A DNA stretch of 64,000 nucleotides, taken from the NCBI GenBank assembly GCA_030429205.1, contig JAUICZ010000002.1:1-64000 (forward strand), in the 5' to 3' direction. A model generated the notes under the pieces. It made no database searches, was not told the DNA's origin, and saw only the letters and a list, made by a program, of their open reading frames with translations. The position numbers and the translations under genes were made by a program. This DNA comes from Bacteroidia bacterium. Lineage in GTDB: Bacteria > Bacteroidota > Bacteroidia > Chitinophagales > Chitinophagaceae. Shown here piece by piece: positions 44,812 through 53,939 of this stretch. How positions within the stretch are numbered: position 1 is the first letter of the stretch; each line of letters starts with the position of its first letter.

Positions 44812-47430
44812 TTATTGATAATCCTTAACGATGTTCTTCAGCTCGTTCAGTTTCATGAGCGCCTCTACCGGTGTAAGCGTATTAATATCGGTTTCGCTGA
44901 GTACTTTCTGTATATCCCTCAGGTCGTCAGTCAGCCCGTTAAATATGTTGAGCTGGTAGTTTTGAGCAGGTTCTATTTTCTTTACTTTTTCTGCAGTAGC
45001 CTCATCGCTGCTGTGTTTTTCTTCCAGTAAAGCCAGTATCTCATCGGCACGTTCCAATAGCGTTTTAGGCATGCCTGCCATGCGTGCTACCTGTATACCA
45101 AAGCTATGTCGGCTGCCACCCGGTGCCAGTTTTCTTAAGAAGATGACCTTATTGCCTGTCTCTTTATGAGTAATGTGGAAGTTCTTTACCCTGTCCAGTT
45201 GGTGTTCCAGTTCGTTCAGTTCGTGGTAGTGTGTAGCAAAAAGCGTTTTAGGTTGTGTAGCACTGTTGTGTAAGTGCTCAACAATAGACCATGCTATGGA
45301 TATGCCATCGTAAGTACTGGTACCGCGTCCGATTTCATCCAGCAGAACAAGGCTGCGATCGCTGATGTTATTGATGATGCTGGCAGTTTCATTCATCTCT
45401 ACCATAAAGGTACTCTCACCACCACTCAGGTTGTCAGATGCACCTACACGGGTAAATATCTTATCAGTCAAGCCAACCGTTGCACTATCTGCCGGTACAA
45501 AGCTACCCATATGTGCCATCAGCGTCACAATAGCTGTTTGACGGAGCAGGGCAGACTTACCACTCATGTTCGGACCTGTTAGTATGATGATCTGCTGCTC
45601 GTTACTGTTCAGCAAAATATCGTTGGCTATGTATGCTTCTCCCGGCGGTAGTTGCTGTTCTATAACAGGGTGGCGCGCCTGTTTGATGTCCAGCACGGTA
45701 TCTTCCACCACCTCCGGTTTGTGGTATTTGTATTGTTTCGCGTTATAGGCAAAGCACAACAAACAGTCTATCTGTGCTGTGATATGCGCATTGGTTTGTA
45801 TGTTCGATATGTACGGCTCTATCTCTGTCAATAGCTTTTGATACAGCTCATTTTCTATGGCCAGTATCTTTTCTTCTGCTCCCAGTATCTTCTCTTCGTA
45901 CTCTTTCAGCTCTTGGGTGATGTAGCGCTCTGCATTGGTGAGTGTCTGTTTGCGCACCCACTCTTGCGGTACTTTATCTTTATGTGCATTGGTTACTTCT
46001 AAGTAATAACCGAATACATTATTGAAGGCTATTTTTAGAGAAGGGATACCTGTTTTCTCACTCTCGCGTTGCTGTATTTTTAGTAAATAAGATTTACCGT
46101 TGCGAGAGATCTCTCTCAGTTCGTCCAGCTCCTCGTGTACACCATCTTTAATTACACCGCCTTTTGCAGTTTGTGCAGGAGCATCCTCTACAATCACTGC
46201 TTTGATGCGTTCCTGTAACTCTGTTAGCGGCTGTATTTGTTCTGCAATTTGTTGCAGTGGTTTAAAGTGCTCTTTATTGCAGCGTTGTTCTATCTGCTCG
46301 ATGAAGCCTAGGCTCTTTGCCAATTGCATCACCTCTCGCGGGTTGGCTTTCTTTAGCGGTATTTTACCTACCAGCCTTTCTACATCGCCCACTTGTTTCA
46401 GCAGGGTGGATATATCGTAGTTCAGTGCCTGGTCTTTGATGAAGTTGCTCACCAGATCCAGCCTGTTATTGATACGATGAATATCAAACAGCGGGAATAT
46501 CAGCCAGCGTTTGAGCAAACGTGCACCCATAGGGGTACAGGTGTTGTCTATGGCTTCTAACAGGCTACACCCATCTTCGCTGGTGCTGTGTATCAGTTCC
46601 AGATTGCGAATGGTAAATCGGTCCATCCACAAAAAGTCTTCTGCTACTACACGCTGTATACTGTTGATGTGTTGCAGATTGGCATGTTCAGTTTCTCCCA
46701 GATAATGCAAAGCAGCACCTGCAGCAATAGAAGCCGCTTTCAGGTTTTCTATACCATAACCTTTCAGCGAGTTGGTGTTAAAGTGTTTGGTCAGCAAGTC
46801 GTATGTATACTGCTGCTGAAATACCCACTCATCTAACAAGAAAGTATAAACCCTTGTATCGAAATGTTCTTTAAAACGTCGTTGGTTAGATTTGGAAAGT
46901 ACTACTTCAGAGGGTTGAAAGCTCTGCAGCAACTTGTCCATATATTCTGCATTACCTTCTGCGGTATAAAACTCACCCGTGCTGATGTCTATAAAGGCTA
47001 TACCACATTCTTTATCCGTCAGGTGTAAGGATGCTAAGAAGTTGTTGGTCTTATTCTCGAGTAGCTTATCGCTGGTTGCTACACCGGGAGTAACCAATTC
47101 TGTTACACCACGTTTTACAATGCCTTTTACTGTTTTAGGATCTTCCAACTGGTCGCAGATGGCTACACGGTAACCTGCTTTTACCAGCTTATGCAGGTAA
47201 GTATCCATAGCATGGTGGGGGAAACCGGCCAGCTCTACAGCAGAGGCAGAACCATTAGAGCGTTTGGTGAGTGTGATACCCAATACGCGTGATGCAATCA
47301 AGGCATCTTCCCCGAAAGTCTCATAGAAATCGCCTACACGAAACAATAGTACCGCATCAGGATATTTAGCTTTAATATCCCCATGCTGCTTCATGAGTGG
47401 TGTTACCGTTTTCTTCTTAGTCTTTGCCAT
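44812..47430 (-). CDS. mutS: DNA mismatch repair protein MutS
   Basis: An 872-residue MutS, which recognises mispaired bases and small loops and recruits MutL. The mismatch-reading Phe-x-Glu is in RVGDFYETFGED near the N-terminus; the ATPase has Walker A GPNMSGKSALL, Walker B SLVLLDEIGRGTSTYDG and the HYHELNEL motif. The helical clamp and a C-terminal dimer region are in place, so the protein is complete. No mutL is nearby. It is followed on the same strand by the YdcF-family gene. Confidence 0.97.
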   Translation of the reverse strand: MAKTKKKTVTPLMKQHGDIKAKYPDAVLLFRVGDFYETFGEDALIASRVLGITLTKRSNGSASAVELAGFPHHAMDTYLHKLVKAGYRVAICDQLEDPKTVKGIVKRGVTELVTPGVATSDKLLENKTNNFLASLHLTDKECGIAFIDISTGEFYTAEGNAEYMDKLLQSFQPSEVVLSKSNQRRFKEHFDTRVYTFLLDEWVFQQQYTYDLLTKHFNTNSLKGYGIENLKAASIAAGAALHYLGETEHANLQHINSIQRVVAEDFLWMDRFTIRNLELIHSTSEDGCSLLEAIDNTCTPMGARLLKRWLIFPLFDIHRINNRLDLVSNFIKDQALNYDISTLLKQVGDVERLVGKIPLKKANPREVMQLAKSLGFIEQIEQRCNKEHFKPLQQIAEQIQPLTELQERIKAVIVEDAPAQTAKGGVIKDGVHEELDELREISRNGKSYLLKIQQRESEKTGIPSLKIAFNNVFGYYLEVTNAHKDKVPQEWVRKQTLTNAERYITQELKEYEEKILGAEEKILAIENELYQKLLTEIEPYISNIQTNAHITAQIDCLLCFAYNAKQYKYHKPEVVEDTVLDIKQARHPVIEQQLPPGEAYIANDILLNSNEQQIIILTGPNMSGKSALLRQTAIVTLMAHMGSFVPADSATVGLTDKIFTRVGASDNLSGGESTFMVEMNETASIINNISDRSLVLLDEIGRGTSTYDGISIAWSIVEHLHNSATQPKTLFATHYHELNELEHQLDRVKNFHITHKETGNKVIFLRKLAPGGSRHSFGIQVARMAGMPKTLLERADEILALLEEKHSSDEATAEKVKKIEPAQNYQLNIFNGLTDDLRDIQKVLSETDINTLTPVEALMKLNELKNIVKDYQ

Positions 47431-47452
47431 GCAGGTTCACAAACCTAATAAA

Positions 47453-49093
47453 TTAAGGCTTAGATTTAATGAGAAAGTCCTCCGAGAAAGTCACATTAAA
47501 TCCACCTTTCTTCCAGTCTATATCATCCCACTGGCTATCTACCTGTACTACAACGTTTCTTTTGCCTCCTTTTATGCGAATAGGTAGAGAGAAACCATCT
47601 ACCACATTGTTGAAGCGATAATACAGGCGTTTCTTTTTAACGTACCATTCCAGCTCCGGGATGTCTGCCTTGCGCAGGTATTGCTCAAAGAAAGGTTTTA
47701 GCGGTAGCTCGGTTTGTTTGATGATGAAGTTTTCGAGATCAATAGTATTCACAAACTTGTGGTAGTATTTAATATTGATGTCTCTCAGCAGCTTTTTAAA
47801 AGCAGCATCGTTGTCCATCATCACACGTATCATGTGTATAACAGCAGATCCTTTGTCATACTTGTCACCCGGGCCGGCATCATTCACACCATAATCTCCT
47901 ATAACAGGTCTGTGGTTGGTAATGTTCTTCCATTGTCCGCGTGTATATTCAAATGCTTTTTCTCTGCCTTCCTGACATTCTACAAACAAAGCTTCTGTGT
48001 ATGTGGTCAGCCCTTCATGTATCCAGTTGTCTGCAATGTCGTAGGCTGTAACACTATTACCAAACCATTCGTGCCCGCTTTCGTGTACAATAATAAAATC
48101 GAAGAGTTTACCTATACCTGTACCACTGCGGTCGTCTCCTCTATAGCCCATTTTATACTGGTTACCATATGCAATAGCGCTTTGGTGTTCCATGCCTAAG
48201 AAGGGAGCTTCCACCAGTTTGTACCCATCCTCATAAAAAGGGTAGGGACCCATCCAGTCTTCAAAGCAATGCAGCATTTTCTTTGTGACCTTGAAATGCT
48301 CTTGAGCTTGCTCCAGATGATAACGGAGTACGTAATAACTTAAATCCAGCCTGCCTCTTTTGCCGCTTAGTGTATCCGGCCAACCAATATAGTCGCCTAT
48401 ATAAAAAGAAACATTATAAGTATTGATAGGGTTTTGTACCTGCCATACCCATAGTGATGCAGAGCTGTCGCTCATGTCTTGCTTATCTCTAAAAACACCG
48501 TTGCTGATAGCTGTTAACCCATAAGGAACATATAAACTAACCGTGATGCCTTTATCGGGCTCATCTCCCTGAAAGTCTTTACACGGCCACCAGCTGCTGG
48601 CACCTAATCCCTGACAGGCTACAGATATCCAGGGCTTGCCTGTGCTGTCTTTTGTCCAGATGAAACCACCATCCCATGGCGGCATTTTTGCTGCACGCGG
48701 TTTACCGTGGTAGTATAAGGTAAGCCTGTGCTCTTTATTTACATCCAGTACACGAAAATCGTGTAACAGCCAATATACATTACCATCACGAGCTATTTTT
48801 ATTTCTTCACCATCGTTCAGTTTGGCACTGTCCAGTACCATTGGCTCCTGCAAATCTATCTGCATGCTGTCGCCTGCATTATCAAACTTGCTGAAGGTGA
48901 TGATGTTTAGCCCTTGTATGCTTTTACCTGCTGTGTCGAAAGAAACGTACAGGTAGTATTGTTTTGCATCCCACCAAGATCGGCCGTTGCCGTTGCTACC
49001 TCTTAAACTGTCTTGATGGCTATAAGCAAAAATGGTGCTTACAGATAGTAAACACCAGATTGTTAAAGATATTTTGCTAATGATCTTTGTCAT
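47453..49093 (-). CDS. M1 family metallopeptidase, secreted
   Basis: A 546-residue peptidase with a signal peptide (MTKIISKISLTIWCLLSVSTIFA). The substrate motif GMEHQ is at 300-304, and the zinc site HESGH at 337-341 is paired with Glu360 in NWIHEGLTTYTEAL. The usual GAMEN is replaced by GMEHQ, as in a group of Bacteroidota periplasmic M1 enzymes. The C-terminal helical domain is short, so it is smaller than aminopeptidase N. It starts 17 bases after the FKBP gene at 49111 ends on the same strand, so it may be part of that operon. Confidence 0.88.
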   Translation of the reverse strand: MTKIISKISLTIWCLLSVSTIFAYSHQDSLRGSNGNGRSWWDAKQYYLYVSFDTAGKSIQGLNIITFSKFDNAGDSMQIDLQEPMVLDSAKLNDGEEIKIARDGNVYWLLHDFRVLDVNKEHRLTLYYHGKPRAAKMPPWDGGFIWTKDSTGKPWISVACQGLGASSWWPCKDFQGDEPDKGITVSLYVPYGLTAISNGVFRDKQDMSDSSASLWVWQVQNPINTYNVSFYIGDYIGWPDTLSGKRGRLDLSYYVLRYHLEQAQEHFKVTKKMLHCFEDWMGPYPFYEDGYKLVEAPFLGMEHQSAIAYGNQYKMGYRGDDRSGTGIGKLFDFIIVHESGHEWFGNSVTAYDIADNWIHEGLTTYTEALFVECQEGREKAFEYTRGQWKNITNHRPVIGDYGVNDAGPGDKYDKGSAVIHMIRVMMDNDAAFKKLLRDINIKYYHKFVNTIDLENFIIKQTELPLKPFFEQYLRKADIPELEWYVKKKRLYYRFNNVVDGFSLPIRIKGGKRNVVVQVDSQWDDIDWKKGGFNVTFSEDFLIKSKP

Positions 49094-49110
49094 TAATTAT
49101 GCTTTAAGTA

Positions 49111-50070
49111 TTACTCTTTTGTAGGATCTCCTTCTACAGACTCTAACCCAACATCGCTTGATTTCATTTGCTGTATTTCCAGATTCTCAACATTTACCAA
49201 CTCTACATCAAATATCAAAACCGCGTTTGCAGGTATTTTACCATTAGCTCTGGCACCATATGCTAAGCCCGAAGGTATGAATAGTTTTCCTTTAGCGCCT
49301 TTGTTTAGTAGCCCGATGCCTTCGTCCCAACCACGGATAACACTACCACGACCCAATGCAAAGCTAAATGGTTCTACATGGTTAAACTGAGGGTCTACAT
49401 TAGAGTCGAACACAGTACCATCCATAAGCATACCTGTATAGTTTACATATACTTTTTGCCCTTGTCTTGCATTGTCGCCGCTACCTTTTCTTTCAATGAT
49501 ATAGTAAAGACCCGTTGCTGTTTTCTCTGCTTTAATGCCTTTCTCTGCCAGGTAATCTTTTATCAGTTGATCGTCGATGTCCTTTTGTTTTTCTGCGGCA
49601 ACTTTTTCTTCCTCGGCTTTTATTGCAGCAGGTGTTACAGTAACCATAATAACCTCGTACACCATTTTCTGGTTCTCGTTCAGCCTCATCCATGGGGCAG
49701 AGGGTACACCCGCTTTTACCATAGAGTCGATAGAGATACGAGCAATAGCTTCATCACCTTCGTGCATTCTGGCCAGTACATTTACAAGGTCTCCTTTGAA
49801 GGATGAGCGAGCCAAACGCATCGGAGCAGGCTTGTCGCTTTCCATTGCCTGACGAGTATCGAATATCAGACTGTCGTCTACTTTTAGTTTTATGAACAGC
49901 TCAATATAGTCGCCAGTTTTTGGTGTTATCTCACCGTCTCCTTCTTTAGTGATCTTATACTCCAGTCCGCCCTCTAGTTGGGTGAAACCATTCACTACTT
50001 TTGGCTCGTCTTGCGCCTGAGTAGTTATTGCTAAGGTTGATAGTGCCAGTAAGGCAATAAAATTCTTCAT
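49111..50070 (-). CDS. FKBP-type prolyl isomerase, exported, two-domain (third of three)
   Basis: A 319-residue exported protein (signal MKNFIALLALSTLAITTQAQ). The C-terminal FKBP domain (residues about 190-300) has VNYTGMLMDGTVFDSN, VIRGWDEGIGLLNKGAKGKLF in the normal sequence and IPSGLAYGA. The first half looks like a worn FKBP fold (YKITKEGDGEITPKTGDYIE, LIFDTRQ, RMHEGDEAIARI) that lacks the active-site aromatic set. A helical linker rich in Lys and Glu joins them. It lies 12 bases after the second FKBP gene and likely folds envelope proteins. Confidence 0.88.
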   Translation of the reverse strand: MKNFIALLALSTLAITTQAQDEPKVVNGFTQLEGGLEYKITKEGDGEITPKTGDYIELFIKLKVDDSLIFDTRQAMESDKPAPMRLARSSFKGDLVNVLARMHEGDEAIARISIDSMVKAGVPSAPWMRLNENQKMVYEVIMVTVTPAAIKAEEEKVAAEKQKDIDDQLIKDYLAEKGIKAEKTATGLYYIIERKGSGDNARQGQKVYVNYTGMLMDGTVFDSNVDPQFNHVEPFSFALGRGSVIRGWDEGIGLLNKGAKGKLFIPSGLAYGARANGKIPANAVLIFDVELVNVENLEIQQMKSSDVGLESVEGDPTKE

Positions 50071-50082
50071 GTTTTCTGTTCT

Positions 50083-50982
50083 TTATTTTATCTCTACTAG
50101 TTCAACATCAAATATTAAGATGGCGTTAGCCGGTATCTTCTCTGTCGGAGGGTGTGCACCGTATGCCATATAAGATGGTATATATAGTGTAGCTTTTTCT
50201 CCAATGTTAAGGTATCCGATACCTTCGTCCCATCCGCGTATTACTCTGCCGCGTCCCAGCGGGAACTCAAACGGAGATACATGCCCGAACTGAGGGTCTG
50301 TATTAGAGTCGAACACTGTACCATTCATAAGCTTACCTGTGTAGTTCACAACTACGGTTTTACCCGGCAGGGGCTTAGCACCATCTGTAGTGGTATGTTT
50401 TACATAGTACATACCTGTAGATGTTTTTTTAGCACCTGTAACGCCATGTTCTTTAAAGTACTTCTGTATTGCTTCGTCTTCAGCCTCGGGGTTGCCCTCT
50501 TTAGCTGCTTTCTCTGCATTTTCTTTATCCAGCTCTGCCTGTGTTTTTATGTCTACCATTTTAATGACGTAAGTGATGTACTCACCATCCTTCATCCATG
50601 GTTGCATATTTTGTTTGTTGGCACGCAAGGTATCAATAGGTACCAGAAACTCTGCACTATCGCCAGGGTGGAGTATAGTGAAGGTTTCTCTCAAGTCTCC
50701 GTTAAAAGCCTTTTCTGCTACAGGAAACGTAACCGGCTCTCCGCTTCGTTGTTCTTTCGAGTCGAATATCAGGCTATCGTTATTTGTATATGTAGCAATA
50801 TGAAACCTTACATAATCTCCCTCTTGTGCTAGCTGTTTACTTTTACCTTTTTTCAGCACTTTGTATTTAAGGCCGCTTTCCAGTACCGTATACGGCTGGT
50901 CTTTTGCAGCCTCTTTACCTGTTTTACAAGCAGTAATGCTCATAATGCCAAAGGCTAGTATCGCTGTGAGTAGTTTTCTCAT
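50083..50982 (-). CDS. FKBP-type prolyl isomerase, lipoprotein, two-domain (second of three)
   Basis: A 299-residue lipoprotein (signal ending MSITAC, Cys19). Like its neighbours it has a degenerate FKBP-like N-half (YKVLKKGKSKQLAQEGDYVRF, LIFDSKEQRSGEPVTF, ILHPGDSAEFLVP), a charged helical linker (NPEAEDEAIQKYFKEHG) and a complete C-terminal FKBP domain (VNYTGKLMNGTVFDSN, VIRGWDEGIGYLNIGEK, IPSYMAYG). It is 12 bases upstream of the third gene and 19 after the first. The set resembles GldI-like isomerases of gliding Bacteroidota, though GldI itself is shorter. Confidence 0.88.
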   Translation of the reverse strand: MRKLLTAILAFGIMSITACKTGKEAAKDQPYTVLESGLKYKVLKKGKSKQLAQEGDYVRFHIATYTNNDSLIFDSKEQRSGEPVTFPVAEKAFNGDLRETFTILHPGDSAEFLVPIDTLRANKQNMQPWMKDGEYITYVIKMVDIKTQAELDKENAEKAAKEGNPEAEDEAIQKYFKEHGVTGAKKTSTGMYYVKHTTTDGAKPLPGKTVVVNYTGKLMNGTVFDSNTDPQFGHVSPFEFPLGRGRVIRGWDEGIGYLNIGEKATLYIPSYMAYGAHPPTEKIPANAILIFDVELVEIK

Positions 50983-51001
50983 TGTATCCCTTACTTTTAT
51001 A

Positions 51002-51889
51002 TTATTGTACCTCTGTAGCAGGCAATGCTTCTACTTTCAATACTTCAATATCAAATATCAAACACGCATCTGCAGGTATTCTTCCTTGTCCGCGCTTGCC
51101 GTAACCAAGTGTAGAAGGTACAAATAATCTTGCTTTTCCACCGTTCTTCAGCAGCTGTACACCCTGGTTCCAGCCCGGTATAACCTGACCCTTAGGACCT
51201 GTAACAAATGTGAAAGGATCTGTATGACCAAATTCAGGATCTGTATTAGAATCGAATTTAGTACCGTCTAACAAACTACCTGTATAATTTACAGTTACGA
51301 TCTTTTCTTTACCAATAACATCTCCGTTACCTTCTTTCTCTATGATATAGTAAAGACCTGTTGCTGTTTTTTGTGGTTGCAAGTTGTTCTCTGCAAAGTA
51401 TTTGTTCAGTGCCTCGTCGTCTATTTTGATTTGTTTTTCGTTCTCCATTTTAGGGTCTACAAAAGACACCAATCTGATCTCTGCGATCATCGTATCGCCC
51501 GGCTTAACATATGCAGGTAATGTACCTTGTGCTATTTTTAAAACAGAATCGGTTGGTACGTAAAACACAGCGCTATCACCTTCTGTAAGTAAAGGAATAC
51601 CGTTTACCCAATCGTTCTCGTACTGGCCTTTTGTTAAAGGAGCTTGTATAGGGTTATTGTTGTTCATTGTATAGGTACTGATGAGTACGCTATCGCCCAC
51701 ACGTAACTGGTAGTGTATGGTAATAAGATCTCCGGTAACGGGGTGTTGATCTCCTTCTTTATCATCGGCTATTTTGTATACAATGCCTTCTTTAGTTCTT
51801 TTGAAACCGTCAGTATTCTTATCACCGCAACTAACAATTCCTAAGCTTAATAATCCTGTAACTAGAAATAAAATCTGTTTTTTTATCAT
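51002..51889 (-). CDS. FKBP-type prolyl isomerase, lipoprotein, two-domain (first of three)
   Basis: A 295-residue lipoprotein (signal MIKKQILFLVTGLLSLGIVSC). The N-half is again FKBP-like but altered (YKIADDKEGDQHPVTGDLI, LLTEGDSAVFYVP). The C-terminal domain is complete with VNYTGSLLDGTKFDSN, VIPGWNQGVQLLKNGGKARLF and VPSTLGYGKRG. It follows the nrnA stop by 9 bases, so nrnA and the three FKBP genes form one transcript. Sequence differences between the three copies are large, so the triplication is old. Confidence 0.88.
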   Translation of the reverse strand: MIKKQILFLVTGLLSLGIVSCGDKNTDGFKRTKEGIVYKIADDKEGDQHPVTGDLITIHYQLRVGDSVLISTYTMNNNNPIQAPLTKGQYENDWVNGIPLLTEGDSAVFYVPTDSVLKIAQGTLPAYVKPGDTMIAEIRLVSFVDPKMENEKQIKIDDEALNKYFAENNLQPQKTATGLYYIIEKEGNGDVIGKEKIVTVNYTGSLLDGTKFDSNTDPEFGHTDPFTFVTGPKGQVIPGWNQGVQLLKNGGKARLFVPSTLGYGKRGQGRIPADACLIFDIEVLKVEALPATEVQ

Positions 51890-51898
51890 GTTTAATTT

Positions 51899-52897
51899 TT
51901 ATCGGGGGTGAATATCGGATAAAATTTCCTTAAATCGTGTTACTGTATCCGTAAAACTTTCTGTAGATCGTCCACCACTTGCATTGAAGTGTCCGCCTCC
52001 GTTGAAATACTTATTAGCAAAAGTTCTTACATCAAAATCACCCTTACTGCGGAAAGACATTTTTACTTCGTCTCCACGCTCAGTGATCATAGTAGCAAAG
52101 CGTATGCCTGCAATACTTAAAGGATAGTTAACTAATCCTTCGGTATCGCCGCTACTGATGTCGAACAGTTTCAAATCTTTTTTACTGAGGGTGATGAGCC
52201 CCGCTTTGTACTCGGGGAAAATTTCCATTTTCTCCAGCAATACATAACCCACCAGTTGCATTCTTCTTATAGACCAGCTATCGTACACATACTCGTGTAT
52301 TTTACTGTGCTTGAGGCCCTTCTTCATCAGGTCGGCCACCATAGCATGTGTATCGCCCGTAGTAACCGGGAAACGGAAAGAACCTGTATCCGTCAACGCC
52401 CCTGTATAGATACATTCTGCAATGTCTATGTTTATCAGCTCGTTATCGCCTGCAAGGTTAATAAAGTCGTACACCATTTCTGCTGTGCTGCTTTTCTCCG
52501 GTATGCTCACACCATAGTCCCATACATCGGCAGGGTCCAGGTGGTGGTCTATTAATACTTTGGGTTGCGTTGCCTCTTGCAATGCTTGCTCTAAGTGTTT
52601 GGTACGGCCAAAGTGGTTAAAGTCCAGCCCAAATATCAGGTCGGCATCTTTAATAGCATCCAACACGGGTTGTTTAGCAAACTCATAGTTCAACAAATTG
52701 TTGACACCCGGCATCCACATCAAAAAATCAGGAATGTCTCCCGGAGAAGCGGCATATACATCGTGCCCCTTTAGCGAGAGGTAGTGCGCCAAACCCAGCA
52801 TACTGCCAATGGCGTCACCATCGGGTTTGTGATGGGTGGTAATAAATATTTTCTTAGGCTCGCTTAATAAAGGGAAAACCTGCTGAATAGGCTGCAT
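51899..52897 (-). CDS. nrnA: DHH family phosphoesterase, NrnA-like oligoribonuclease/pAp phosphatase
   Basis: A 332-residue DHH/DHHA1 enzyme that likely degrades short oligoribonucleotides and 3'-phosphoadenosine 5'-phosphate. Metal-binding motifs are ITTHHKPDGDAIGS (residues about 19-32), the Asp in IFGLDFNHFGR, VLIDHHLDP (the DHH motif) and GALTDTGSFR; the DHHA1 substrate motif is GGGHFNASGG. Length fits the Bacillus NrnA class. It heads an operon with the three FKBP genes and is divergent from ndk; a -7 box TACTTTTG lies at 52933-52926. Confidence 0.9.
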   Translation of the reverse strand: MQPIQQVFPLLSEPKKIFITTHHKPDGDAIGSMLGLAHYLSLKGHDVYAASPGDIPDFLMWMPGVNNLLNYEFAKQPVLDAIKDADLIFGLDFNHFGRTKHLEQALQEATQPKVLIDHHLDPADVWDYGVSIPEKSSTAEMVYDFINLAGDNELINIDIAECIYTGALTDTGSFRFPVTTGDTHAMVADLMKKGLKHSKIHEYVYDSWSIRRMQLVGYVLLEKMEIFPEYKAGLITLSKKDLKLFDISSGDTEGLVNYPLSIAGIRFATMITERGDEVKMSFRSKGDFDVRTFANKYFNGGGHFNASGGRSTESFTDTVTRFKEILSDIHPR

Positions 52898-52925
52898 ATA
52901 TCAGTAATAAAATCTTAACGAAGGG

Positions 52926-52994
52926 CAAAAGTACATATATAGAGGCATCTATCACAGTTTATGGTTTTAAAATGATAAATAAACCCTACATTTG
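52926..52994. promoter_or_regulatory. Divergent promoter boxes for nrnA and ndk
   Basis: On the minus strand TACTTTTG (52933-52926) and on the plus strand TACATTTG (52987-52994) both match the Bacteroidota -7 box TAnnTTTG. Clear TTTG -33 boxes at the right distance are not visible, so this call is partial. Confidence 0.5.
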
Positions 52995-53034
52995 CCGCGT
53001 CTTTTTACAAATCAATTAAAAATTACGAATAGCG

Positions 53035-53451
53035 ATGTCTAACCGTACGTTTACAATGATCAAGCCTGATGCAGTAAAAGCAGGCAACATTGGTAACATC
53101 CTGCAAATGATCAACGAGGCAGGTTTTAGAATAGTAGCCATGAAATATACACGCATGAACCAAGATCAGGCGGGTATGTTTTACGAGGTGCACAAAGAGC
53201 GTCCGTTTTATGGTGAGTTAACTGAGTTTATGAGCAGCGGACCAATTGTAGCGGCTATACTTGAAAAAGATAATGCTGTAGCAGATTTCCGTAAACTTAT
53301 TGGTGCTACCAACCCTGCTGAGGCAGAAGAAGGTACTATCCGTAAGCAATACGCAACATCTGTTGGTGAGAACGCGGTACACGGTTCTGACAGCGACGAG
53401 AATGCAACTATAGAGGGAGACTTTTTCTTCAGTAAGCTGGAGCGTTTCTAA
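53035..53451 (+). CDS. ndk: Nucleoside diphosphate kinase
   Basis: A 138-residue enzyme that transfers the terminal phosphate between nucleoside di- and triphosphates through a phosphohistidine. The signature NAVHGSDS places the catalytic histidine at residue 116; [16 protein letters not shown] and [15 protein letters not shown] are standard. Length is normal. It is divergent from the nrnA-FKBP operon and is followed by its own terminator. Confidence 0.97.
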   Translation: MSNRTFTMIKPDAVKAGNIGNILQMINEAGFRIVAMKYTRMNQDQAGMFYEVHKERPFYGELTEFMSSGPIVAAILEKDNAVADFRKLIGATNPAEAEEGTIRKQYATSVGENAVHGSDSDENATIEGDFFFSKLERF

Positions 53452-53479
53452 GCAAAACATAAAAAGTCTTAAAAAACAT

Positions 53480-53508
53480 AGCCTTGCCATTGTGCAGGGC
53501 TTTTTTTA
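53480..53508 (+). terminator. Terminator of ndk
   Basis: AGCCTTGC pairs with GCAGGGCT (one G-T wobble) around CATTGT, followed by seven T. The in-frame extension of the next gene back to 53492 falls inside it and is rejected. Confidence 0.85.
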
Positions 53509-53551
53509 TGCCCGTGTTGCTGTATTTTTATTTCTAAACAGAAAAAACGAT

Positions 53552-53938
53552 ATGTCAACACCAATGAACAATGCCATCAGCTGGTTCGAGATACCGGCTG
53601 CCGACCTGAGCAGAGCAAAAACATTTTACGAGACCATCTTTGGCGTAGAGCTGCAATCTATGGAGTTTCCCAACGGATTGAAGATGGAAGTATTTCCGCA
53701 TGAACAAAATGGAGTGGGCGGAGCTCTGGCTCACCATCCTGAATTTTACGAAACAGGTACTAAAGGTCCTTTAGTTTACCTGAATGGCGGTGCCGACCTG
53801 AGCCATGTACTGGACAAAGTAGATGCCAGTGGAGGACAAGTTGTAATGCCTAAAACGCAGATAGCACCTGAAATAGGTTATATGGGTGTGTTTATGGATT
53901 GCGAAGGCAACCGTATAGCGCTACACTCTCAAGGGTAA
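53552..53938 (+). CDS. VOC family protein (glyoxalase/bleomycin-resistance-like)
   Basis: A 128-residue vicinal-oxygen-chelate protein. The paired beta-alpha-beta-beta-beta units start with NNAISWFEIPAADLSRAKTF and continue to GYMGVFMDCEGNRIALHSQ, the second metal-side Glu region. Members include glyoxalases, dioxygenases and resistance proteins; this short single-domain form cannot be assigned. ATG 53552 gives the natural start, since the upstream codons overlap the ndk terminator. Its stop is one base from the stop of gldA. Confidence 0.85.
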   Translation: MSTPMNNAISWFEIPAADLSRAKTFYETIFGVELQSMEFPNGLKMEVFPHEQNGVGGALAHHPEFYETGTKGPLVYLNGGADLSHVLDKVDASGGQVVMPKTQIAPEIGYMGVFMDCEGNRIALHSQG

Positions 53939-53939
53939 A

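Noticed and set aside
44815-47173. Multiple frames antisense to mutS
   Set aside because: All are explained by codon composition of mutS on the other strand.
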